64,000 nt of DNA from Norana najaformis (Eukaryota > Annelida > Clitellata > Crassiclitellata > Hormogastridae), in assembly GCA_964023275.1 (NCBI GenBank), contig OZ029916.1:26860953-26924952 (forward strand), in the 5' to 3' direction. Below the pieces are notes generated by a model. It did no database searches and had not been told where the DNA came from. It saw only the letters and a program-made list of their open reading frames with translations. Position numbers and translations under genes: made by a program. Positions 32,900 to 43,714 of the stretch are shown in pieces; the stretch's first letter is position 1; every line of letters starts with the position of its first letter.

Positions 32900-35316
32900 A
32901 AGTCATATATTTCGTTGGTGCTGTAACATGCATTGTGATGATATTCCGTCATATTTTTTGCTGCTCTATTTTCTGAGTCAGTTGACCTTTTCGTGACCCC
33001 TGCACTTGTTGCTGTGCGGCGTGTTTACAGCCTGACTGACACCTATGGCCCTTAAATTCAGTTTTCTTTGAATCCTAAGTCAGCTTCATGCCGCCGCCGC
33101 CGCCGCCGTCTTAAGTTTTTATATCTGCAGCCGGTTACAGCGGCAGGAGTTGCCTCAGCTGCCGGGTGCTGCCCTGGCTGAAGACGGATGAAGATGAGGA
33201 GTAGGGGAGGGGAGAGAAAAGAGGATGTAACTTTAGTCAGGCAGCGGGTGCAAGAGGTCTTCAGTTACAAAATCCAATCCTGCGAGGTTTAATGATCTTT
33301 GGTAACAACTGGTTCAGTGCTATACGGTTGGTGACAAAAGTCTGCTGGCTGTCTGTTTGTCTGTCTCTCTGCATGTTTGGTTGCGTCTGCTCCGAGTGAC
33401 AGGAGTGGTGACAAAGCTAGAGGTGATGGTTGGCAGATGGACCTGCGCTGTCACCCCACCCCAAAGAGAGGGAGGGAGGGAGGCAGAGGTGGGTGAAAGA
33501 CTGAAAGTGTCAGCCTCGTCCTGTCTAACCCCGTGGGGGATTTATTGTGCGTTTTAATGGCTGCATGGGTGACTTCTGATCCCTGGGGTACCAGTTTAAT
33601 TAGCTGGTCCCACGCTTGACTAGGGAGTTGAAATTGGAGGCTGGCTTCAACCTTGCTTCTCAGGATTTTGCGTCTCTGTGATGGCGTTGAGAAGACATTT
33701 TACGAAATATGCCCCACGCTCGAATGTCCCAGCATCATATCTGAGCTTTATAATTGCCATCGTCTGTCTTATTAGTAACCTGGTTGCCATTCATTATCGA
33801 CTTTAACAGTTTCGTTTGCATTTATAAACCTAATTTGTTTCACTGAATAATAACTCATGCCTGTGTTTAACAGTGCTTGTTGTAAAATTAGAGTTCGGAA
33901 AGTGAAAATCCGATTTTTGGGCAAATCAGAGAATTCAGCTTAAACTTTTCAACTTTTGTGAATGTCTGGTCGCGGGCCACGACAGCCGATTGGATACAGC
34001 GCTCGTCATGTAATGTGGAGAGTAGGCCTAGAGGTCCGAGCATCTGCTAAGACGGTTACTGCATAGAGACCTTGGGCAAGTCCTTCACTCACAACTGCTC
34101 AGCGTCACCCATTGACGCTTAGTCATTAAACAGTGACGCTTCATAAATACAGAATATAATATTAGCAGTAGTAATAATAATAGTAATAGTAGCAGCAGTA
34201 GTCATAGTAGCAGCAGTAGCAACATTAGCCACGGTAATGGAAGTAACTTTAATACGGTATTTTAAAAAAAACGAGCAATAAAATGTTAGATTCAAAGAAC
34301 AATGGCGGCTGTTGATGACACCTCACAAGAAATCTGCATTACCTTACATTTTAGTGTGCAGTCTGCTGTGTAGTCTAAAGACGTTTTATCTAGGCAGGAA
34401 TTTAAAATCACTGTTTAACATCAGGTTCTCTGTATACATGGGACGTGGCTCATCAAGTGACTGAAATGCAATAAAAATCAGTCCGCGTTTCTTATAATAG
34501 GCACAATCACTCCGTCGTTATGGTTGTGTGTGTCGAACGTGACAAAGCATTTGAAGTAAAGCCCGCATGTTAAGTTGCTATTGATTTTTTAAATCTACAA
34601 TCGCCTCATAAATGGGCCTGTAGTGTTAAATTAGCGGGGCCTTTCTGATAGGCCCTATTATTATGCGGTAGCAGAACCTATTAAGTGATTTTCTCCAGTT
34701 TCTCTTTACACTTTGACGACATTTGCTACCATTTTCTAAACGCTGGTGCCCTGCCTTTTATAAAATCAGAGACTGATAAAGGCACTCCGTAATAATTGCC
34801 TGCTGTCGGATCATCGAGGGTTTTCCCTCCCTCCTTCGCTAAACAAACAACAACGTTCAAAACCACAAAGGTGTTAGATTTCGTTTATATCGACTTGCCG
34901 TTTGGCTGATACACCTATTGTGATAGATTATACCTTTCAGGTCTCTTTGTCCGGTTCGTGGCCGTTCTAAGCTTAACGATCAGTTCTGAACTAGCATCCG
35001 TGTGACTCCGAACTCACATGTCGTGCCAGATGCAGCATTGATTGTTCATGTAATAATGTGTGACAAACCATGTCATCTAATCTTTTGCGAGCAGGCCTCG
35101 CCGTATTGTATGCTAATCGCCGATGGTGTTTTGCAAGTGAGAGGCATTCGTAAAATTATTCGCTCTTGGCCGAAGCACATTGTCTCGTGAACTTGTGTCA
35201 TGGTATTGTTCGCTGTCATTTGACTGCAGAATCTCGCCGTGCGGAGAACTTAAGCGGGATTATCTGTGACGCTTCGATTTGGAGATTTCCGATTTCAAAG
35301 TAGAAACCAGACGACG
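32900..35316. other. Non-coding stretch, no gene seen
   Basis: Contains a CCG triplet run (33090-33108), a G-rich part (33190-33220, 33465-33485) and AGT/AGC triplets (34155-34215). If the middle gene starts near 18 kb this is intron; otherwise it is upstream DNA. Confidence 0.4.
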
Positions 35317-35415
35317 ATGTTGAGCGCGATGCCCTCTGGCGCCAGTTGCGCCTTTGTCGCGCAATTGGATGCTGCTGTCACGTCAAAACATTTGTCAAAC
35401 GTCGCACAGATTACG
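35317..35415 (+). other. Candidate first coding exon (33 codons), phase 0 donor
   Basis: ATG in ACGACGATGT, then MLSAMPSGASCAFVAQLDAA and on to VAQIT, ending at ACG with donor GTTAGT. The segment is GC-richer than its flanks (GCGCGATGCCCTCTGGCGCC) and a CRE-like GTGACGTAAC sits at about 35557. The phase fits the acceptor at 43715. It competes with candidates at 18 kb; no homology. Confidence 0.25.
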
Positions 35416-38400
35416 GTTAGTGGTAATCGGCTTCGGTGTCCGCGTGCTCATTGTCTAAACTTTTCTTGTCGAGAAGGTGACCGAAGACGAAATAAATTGT
35501 TTGTGTGTTCTGGGATTTTCGATTTGGCTCCATCGGAAATGCAACCTCTGTTTACGGTGACGTAACAATTACGCCTGGATCTATTCTTCTATCGAGGGTT
35601 TCGATGACTGAGTGTACAGGAATTTTGGAATCTCAGCATTTTAAAGTTTGTTTATTAGTTTTCCTGACAGGTGATGTAGGAGGAAGTCTCTCCGGCTGGA
35701 TACTGCGATATTCCTACAAAGTTACATCACTCTTGGAGATCAGATTGACAGGTGTCTGCTGTCTCTGATAAGACTGGTCTAGGTGTATACGCCCTTTGCT
35801 TTGGATATCCGTATCACACCATATCGTAAAAATTTCATGTTCAGGATGAAGGTAATGATTTATAACGACGATGATTACGATGACGACGATGTAGGATGAC
35901 TAAGAAAATGTTGATGATGATAAAGTAATTTACAAGTATGTAAGAGCGTTCCATTTCTGGTAGTTAAGTCTGGCGTACTTACATTTACAGTGATACGCTA
36001 GCGGATATTGAGCTGAACTGGAAATGCACCACTAGCAGATCAGCTAATGGTGCTATGATTAAATTTGTTGTCTTCAGGTGCTACCTTAATAAAACTGGCT
36101 TCTAAATGGTCTAGTCGACTTGGCCCAGAATTAAATGATAAACCTGCTGTGTGGATTCTGAACTGTTTGAAAATGTACAAAACTGCAGTTGGCAAATATC
36201 ATGTAATGTAACAAGCTGATAAAACTCAATATTCATCTCATAATGTAGAAAATTAGATAACTTTTTCACATGTAGCTCAGTGATAATTGTTCCAAGGTTC
36301 ACTGTTGTATTAAAACTGGAGAAATGAATCGTAGTGCTTCAAATGAAATTGGTTGTCTGTTGTGAAAAGGTTGAAAACCTGTAGTAAAAAGTTATCTACG
36401 GGTTACTATGGTTGCATCTGTGCTTCAGCTGAGATTGTTTAGTCATAAGACTCCATTTAAAGGACTATGGTTGATTATGATGCTATTGACATGATGTTTT
36501 GGTAAGATAGAGACTTGATGCTAACTGTAAAAAATGTAGTACTAACAACTTCTGACAGAATGTTATGACCGTGTGGATCATGACTGGATGATTGGTGGGA
36601 AGGATTATGATTAATAATATGATGCCGTTTAAGTACTTCTTTTGAAGCGTACTTAAAAGGTGCTATATAGATATTCAGATACACACATAAATACAGGGAC
36701 TATGCATTTACTTTGAAGCAACCCTTGATTGTGTTTTGATAATGGGGCTCACAAAATCTACAGATTAAATTAGACTCGATGCTTGGAGTAGTGTTTGATG
36801 GTACCATCAATTGATGGTTTATAGTTCCATTTGATTGTTATCCAAGTCAAAGTTGTATACTTTGGTTCAAAGATAACCTCTACTTCTCAGCTTCTCAGTT
36901 CAGATGTACTGAATATTTTTGTGCTTGTTTAAGTGCATCCTTTGAGTGCAAGTGGGTCATCTGCACTTTCTGGCACAGCTGCATCAGCTGCAACCAGTCC
37001 TGCATTAGAAATAATCATTATCTTAATCTCATCTAATCAACAGTCTTATATAGTGCCGGTATCATTACACACAAGGCATCAGTTAATGGTCACTTTGAAG
37101 TTAAATCACACAGTATGTATGTATCTAGCTCTTTATATAGCACCTTTTAAGAACCTCATGAAGTTGCTGTAATCATAGTTCTTTGGATGGAGCCAGTCAA
37201 AATCCAATTAGAAAAACATCAGTTTCATATCTATCCTATGCTAGCATAGATTTATGAGATCCTTAGCAGACACTGTATTAGGTATCTGATTACATACAAA
37301 CATACAGTGTCAGAAAACTGGTATAACAACAGAACTGGTAGCCTGACTTAGGAAACTGTGTGCCCAGGTATTTCGAATTCCGCTATAGCAAACCCAGTAT
37401 CACAAAACTCACCAAAGTGTGTGGTGATTGAGTAAAGTCTGGGGTTAGCAAGCAAGGGTGAGAGATAGGTTGGCTGACTCAAATGTGATACTGTCGGATC
37501 AATTTTAAACAGGAGCTAGTATTATTATGATTTTTGTACAAGGATGATTTGTTGACTTCTGAGGCTTTCATTTTGGCCCTTTAACACCTGTGACAAGTGA
37601 ATTACAATAATCAAGTTGACTAGAAATCAGCCAGTGAAGTCAAAACAGGTCGAGGTGTATGAGGTTTTATTTCACTCAAATACAAACATACTGTATCACC
37701 AGGTATAATGCTTTACTGCTTTCTTGGTGTGTGTTAACCACATACTACTGAGATACTGCAAAAGGATGTGGTATTTGCTTGCCCTAACACACCTAGTGTA
37801 CCGGTAGTGTGATGTAATGGTAAGGTAGTGCAATTTTTATATAGCATCCTTCAAGATAGCTGCTGGAAAGTTCTCCCACCCCTGTCCTGCCTGTTGAGTG
37901 CAAATATATCCAAAGTATTGGAAATTCAGTATATAATTCAATGTAATTCATTGCAATAAGGCTGTATTCATAGATGAACAATGCCAGTAGGGCTGTCTTC
38001 ACAAGTGAGCAATAGCACTAGGACTGTGTTCTTTGATGAGATAGCAATATGACTGCACTTTCATGTATGTCAACAACAGGTCTATAATCCTCAGATGAGC
38101 AACAGAAATGTCTTGATTGCTTAGAAAAACAGTAGGACTGAGCAATAACAATATTTCAGTTTTTTATTCATTCTGGCAGACATTTGAACAGTAAGATAGT
38201 CTTATAAATTGTTAGCCCACTGTCTTCAGGTTTCCCTGACTTTTTGGATTTCAACAAGGCTTCTTGAAGAGTTTAGGATTTTACTATGGTTTCAAATTAA
38301 ACGGCTGTCAATTGATGTCTCGTGCAGTAGGATAACAGTGCATAGAAGTAATTAGGTTACATTAGTTTGGATCCAGGATTTGACAGTCAGTGGGTGGTCA

Positions 38401-38480
38401 AAGTGGATTATACTTGCTATATTGCTGTAAAGAGATGATACTGCATAATGTAATACAATAAAATACAATACAACAAAACT
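35416..38480. other. Non-coding stretch with L2-like LINE tips
   Basis: No gene seen. Possible LINE 3' tips with TATATAGCA/TGCTATATAG lie at about 36660, 37133 and 37838. A degenerate tandem repeat is at 37955-38140. Confidence 0.4.
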
Positions 38481-38690
38481 AAAATTTGTTAATGCCCTCC
38501 TTACAAGTTCAGAAATGCACTTGTAGCCAGGTTATGTGAGGTATTAAGAACCATAAGCAGACTGGAAGAGGTAAGTTTTAAGGTTAGAGCGAAAGACAGC
38601 CTCAGTAGGAGAGTTGCAAACATAAGGAGGTAGAGAGCTCCAGATGGAGAGACCAGCAACTGTACACAAATGCATAGGTGCACGAGAATG
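38480..38690 (-). mobile_element. L2-like LINE reverse-transcriptase C-terminus
   Basis: The minus strand reads AGLSIWSSLPPYVCNSPTEA then VFRSNLKTYLFQSAYGS and a stop, the standard end of L2/CR1-type proteins (compare FWNSLPVSVRSAQ at 41650). Confidence 0.75.
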
Positions 38691-39739
38691 AAGCAGCCCG
38701 TAAATTGTAACTAGTGGTTTTTACCCTAAGGTACTGTATGGCCTAAACTGTGCGACTGCAAAATAATCTAAATATGTTTTGAGCCTTCTAAATGGCCAGT
38801 CCCATTACATCACATCACATTCCGTAAGAGTAATGCCGACTTGCTGGAGGAGAGGTGTATTTACAGGATAAGGATGTCTGTTTGTAGACCCCTTTTTTGA
38901 TATCATAGCCTTCAGGCTGTGTGATTTCATTACATATCCCTTCCTACCATTTATTTCCGTCATTTAGACATGACGTGTAGCTATTATAGCTCAATGACTG
39001 AATGCATTTCAATCAAATTAGCTAAACGTCACGGTGTGTGGGCCTGAGGTCGTATCGATCTGGTGACCCTGTTTGGAGCACGGATTTCATTGAAGAGGCG
39101 CAGGTGTGAGTTATTGAACTGTGTGGCCGTTGCTTGATGTGACGTCTGTTCGTCAGTCCATCGATCTGAAATGTCATGTCATCGCTGTACATTGTCAATT
39201 GTTTCCCCATGTGTCACCAACTGCTTCGCTGTCACGCCGTCCATTTCATCGTTGTCATCATCCTCTCAGTCAGTCCGACCTATTCCTCCGAAATTAAATG
39301 CGATGAATTGAATGAGAGAACACCTGGGAAAAACAGGACCACGACTACACAGGAGGTGGTGGTGGTTATTCGGTAAGAAATTAATCTTCAGGGAGATCTA
39401 GTGCAATCTTTTCACTCCTTCTATATATGAGGAAAACAGGAGAGCTTTGCTGAAGGATCAGGTGCAGATTCCAACTTTTTTGAAGCCTCCAGTGAGCAGA
39501 GTGGCTTAAGTGATATTAAGATGCTTTATCAGACTGCTAATGGGTTGCTGAGAGATTTTTTATCATCAGAGATGATCATCTCATTCATGTTATTCAGAGA
39601 AGCTCAGAACTTCGTCATTTATTTGGAAGGTGTATTAAGTGCAGTTGATAGGTTCCGTGGGGGCGTTCTAACACTCATGCATTTGTCTGGCATCTGGCAA
39701 GATCTGCTTGTCATATTCCCTAATTGTCTGGTCCGGCGG

Positions 39740-39880
39740 TTGGTCAGAGTATCTGTCTGTCTGGTTTCCTCTCTCTCTGACCTGCCTTCTGTCTGCCTTT
39801 CTGTCTGTGTGCCTACTTATCTGGCTTTCTTTCTGTCCATGTGCCTGTTTGCCTGCTTGCCTGTCCACTGTTGCATGTAT
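39740..39880. repeat. CTGT-rich low-complexity tract
   Basis: Repeats of TCTGTCTGT and TGCCTGCTTGCCTG. Open on both strands by composition only. Confidence 0.7.
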
Positions 39881-40374
39881 GCCTTGTATGGTCATAAATT
39901 TAACAGTTTTCTTTAGAATATTTGGTCTTTGTTTATAGCCATGACATCAAAATCGAGTGTGTTTTGCTTCATCAGTTTGTAAATCCCATCACTGTTTAGA
40001 TACATGACAACCAATGTCAAAAAATTGTTTGTATTTATAATCTGTCCCTGTTGGAATACGAAGATATCATCTATAGGAGTCAAGATCGCGCTGTTTGTCC
40101 CTGTTGTACACCTGAAGTCGTCCAAATAAATAACCCAGTTTTAATATAATTTTTATGCTTTTAAGTTGATTGCTCTTTTGAAATTGATATGTGGAATATT
40201 TTAACTACTGAGGAAATTCTACTGCATGAACTGTATAAATTCCACAGCTCTGGTAAAAAAATGGATGACGACACATGTACACCACACAAATAGATATATG
40301 TTTCAGGTGATTTCCAGGGTAATTTTTATGAAGAAGTTATCTTTCTCTTCATACCTATAGCTGATATAATATTA

Positions 40375-40395
40375 ATAATAATTATTATTTTTAAA

Positions 40396-40426
<31 letters not shown>

Positions 40427-40640
40427 TATTATAGTTCTTGCATATAGTTTGAAGAGCAAAGCCAAAGTTCCTTCATACAAAGTGCCTAACTTAGGCACAT
40501 CGGAATGGAGCAGACTGTCCTTCAGGACTTTATTGAAGCCCTGGCAGAGAGTGATATCGTATTATTATTAATTATTATTATTAATTATTATTATTATTGT
40601 TGTTGTTGTTATTATTATTAATTATTAATCAGACATTTAT
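40375..40640. repeat. (TTA)n microsatellites flanking a possible LINE tail
   Basis: TTA runs at 40378-40434 and 40560-40630 flank about 125 bp that has no coding signal. The arrangement resembles nested L2-like tails on the minus strand, but no protein remnant was confirmed. Confidence 0.5.
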
Positions 40641-41067
40641 ATTGCATTAATTAATGAATTGGTTTGAAGATGCTGTAGATTTTGAGTGTACTAGAGTATA
40701 ACTAACACCCATCACCTCATATCTGGCATTAGGAACATGCTGTTGCAGCTGCTGTTGCTGATGACGATGATTCTGGTTTCCCTGTTGCTATGTGTTATGT
40801 GTGCCAGAATAACCTAGTATTCCACGTGGAAGTTAAACATGGTCCTCTCTGAATGGCCCTATTATCAAGACTGCATACTGGGGATGAGGTCCGACCCTGC
40901 CCCTGTTGAGCTAGCTCTGAAGTTGACATTCAGCTAATGTTGATGCTGCAGTGACTTTCGGGTGACTTTCTTGTTACGAATGTTAGGAATCCACAGGCAG
41001 AAAAGATTTTTTTGCTTTTTATAGACCAGTTGGTTGTGGTAAAGTGGACTAGACCAAAGAGCGGTCG

Positions 41068-41100
41068 GACGGACGAACGGACGGACGGACGGACGGACTG
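41068..41100. repeat. (GGAC)n microsatellite
   Basis: About eight GGAC/GAAC tetramers, like the run at 17218-17275. Confidence 0.85.
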
Positions 41101-41589
41101 AGCGAGCAGCGCTGCAGGCTGTTTGTTTTGAAAGGAAGTTGGTCGGTCGACATGGTTAGTTTCATGACCAGAGGTGCCTATCATGAGGCCTGTCTTTTAG
41201 TGCCCTTTTATGATGTGTGGAGAAGACAGTGATCCTGATCCTAACCCAAGGCTACCTGGGATCAAAGACTGGATGAAGACTCAAAGGAACCTTTGGAGTT
41301 GTTCCCACTACATAACACAAGGCTCCTCCTCTGTATCTAACAGGTTTTGGGCATGCTCAACGGCCTGCATGTAGTCCATTTTGTTTCCGAGATAGCCAAG
41401 AAGGCAGCTGTGCCTACTGTACATTGCTGTGATGACTGATAGATGCCAGGCTTTCGGTGACTTGTTGAAAATTGCCCTGGAACATTATTTGCCTCTAGCA
41501 GATTATGAGCGCCAGAGACCTGAATAGGACTGTGTGGGATGTGCTGTTATTTAGATCTTCCATAACCTGCATCGGACTGACTGCTTATA

Positions 41590-41925
41590 AGCTTTGGTTA
41601 TGGTTGAACATGATTCTTGTCTTCTGTTATTATTTATTTACATGGATAAACGGGCTTTTTCAGTTGCTGGACCTAAATTTTGGAATTCCCTCCCTGTGTC
41701 TGTTCGTTCTGCTCAGTCGCTTTTGTCATTTCGTTCTCAACTTAAAACTTACATTTTTCAAATTGCTTATCCACTGTAGGCTGCCTCTCTGTCCTGTGGA
41801 CTGACCTTCTGGATATTGGCCTGATCGTGGCTTGGCTTTGGTGTGCCATCGGTTGATGCCTTGTGCATTAGACACCGGCGCATTAGAAGTTCTAATTATT
41901 ATTATTATTATTACTGTTAATCACA
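41590..41925 (+). mobile_element. L2-like LINE 3' end
   Basis: Plus-strand frame ends DKRAFSVAGPKFWNSLPVSV then SFRSQLKTYIFQIAYPL and a stop at 41779, followed by a 3' segment closing with GGCGCATTAGAAGTTCTAAT and an ATT repeat. This is the best-kept LINE tail in the window and shows the family terminus clearly. Confidence 0.85.
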
Positions 41926-41929
41926 AGAT

Positions 41930-42125
41930 CTCGACTGTTAATTGGTGTGGATCTTGATCAACAGCTGTTATCTTGCTTGACTGTAATCTTATTACTTGTT
42001 ACCTTGATTACTGTGATCTTATGCTCTGTCGTCGTGATTGACTGTGATCTTCGTTATCTTTGACTGTGATTCACTCTGATCTGTAGTCGCTCAGTCTATG
42101 ATCTCTTTGTTTAGACTGTTCGTTC
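41930..42125. repeat. Degenerate tandem repeat around TTGACTGTGATCTT
   Basis: At least six diverged copies of a 25-30-bp unit: CTTGACTGTAATCTTATT, CTTGATTACTGTGATCTTA, GTGATTGACTGTGATCTTC, CTTTGACTGTGATTCACTC. Confidence 0.6.
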
Positions 42126-42599
42126 TTTGGCATCTGTTAGCGTCTGCGTGATGCCTTCCTAGTACATGTTTGTTTGGTCTGGTGTCTTTAGCTTCTCATA
42201 GTAAACTTTAGATCATCTTATCTTGACTGATTGCAGTCACACAGCCTGAATCAGAAGGTCATCCCGTGGCTACCGGAAGTCGGTCTGCCTTTTTACCAAG
42301 TGGGTGGAGTTGAGATGATGATCAGCCAACCACATTTGACATCTGCTCTAATTGGCCAGTAGCTGCTTAACTTTAATGTTGTTTGCTATAGCATCAGAAG
42401 GCAATGCATAAATTAAAGTGAATTTAAATGCAGTGCTTGTGATTAAATGATTTCAGATACTCTGTTTAAATAACGAATTTCATTTTGGAATGGGTTATCA
42501 AGAAACTTAAGACTAGGACTTGTGAGTCTTCCCTGTATTTATTCTATTGAAGGCTGAAATCATCTTGTTCAATGGTAGATTGGTGTTGGGTCAGAAACA

Positions 42600-42690
42600 C
42601 TGCTGCTTAAGGAGTTTCTTGACATGGTGCTATATAAATGTTCAATATTAAATTGCATTACATCACATTACATTCAATTTTTATACTGAT
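42600..42690 (+). mobile_element. L2-like LINE 3' tip with ATTAC tail
   Basis: TTTCTTGACATGGTGCTATA then TAAATGTTCAATATTAAATTG and pentamer/decamer ATTACATCAC repeats. Only the tip remains. Confidence 0.5.
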
Positions 42691-43714
42691 TTAATGTAAT
42701 CAAGAAGGTTGGCAACAGAAGTCTTTAGCAATTTCACTTTCTTGGCCTCTGCATGAGAACTATGTAAGTGGTCAGCCCTCTCCAGTCTTATCTGTTATTG
42801 AATGTTGATACTTGTCACTTGATACTTGATACTTGCCAAACAGGAATTCTGAAGTCTTTTTGATGTGTGATTTCAAAGTGTTCAGAGGAAGCTCAGATAG
42901 CAAACAATCTGCCATCTTCTTTTGACACAGTTGCAGATTGCTAATGTATTTGGCTATCAGTGCATGAGTCCAGCACTAGAAAAGTTTCAGGATGCTTAAT
43001 ATAAAACTGACAGATCACTGTGAAGTTATGTAACATATAAGGAAAGTTTGTAAGGGTGATGGAATGGATTGCAGTTGCCGTGCAAGCTGCAGTAGCCTTC
43101 AGCAGAACACTGGTGGAAGAGAAATCTTAAAATATGTGTCTATTCTGGCTGAGATTAGAGGACCCAACCTCAAGATCTAGGTTGACCGTACAGCTGCTAA
43201 CCACTGAACAGCCGCATACCCGCATGTTAGGTGATGTGTGTAATGTGTAATAATTGAGCATTTACTTTGTCTTACCTTACCTTATGTAGGTATGTATCGA
43301 TATACTTACCTGGTGATATAGCACCTTCTGGTATAGCCATTTTCTAAGTACCTGTCAAAAGTGCAGCACACATGGCTATCTAACTGTTCTAAACAAGTAT
43401 GTTTTAAAATAGTTTTGAAATGTATGCTGAACAGAGTCAAATGCAACAGTATGCATATACGATGGAAGCCTGTGTCAAGATAAAGGGAAAGTCTTCCTTT
43501 AGACTTTATACTTGTCATTTGTCTGAAATGCCTTTGAAAGTTGCATGAAAGGGTGTACATAAATCTCCAGTTACATAATAAATACATCAGGCTACATTTC
43601 ATATTACAGGTGTCAGGAATTGTCAGTTCTGTCACTTGGCTACTTTGCCACTGTGCGCTCAGGCCAGTGTGTGTTGATGGTTTATGTCTATTTGTTATTG
43701 TTTGTTCATTGCAG

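Noticed and set aside
43541-43714. Extension of the 43715 exon upstream to 43541 as the protein start
   Set aside because: The frame there has no ATG, and a strong pyrimidine tract and AG acceptor precede 43715.
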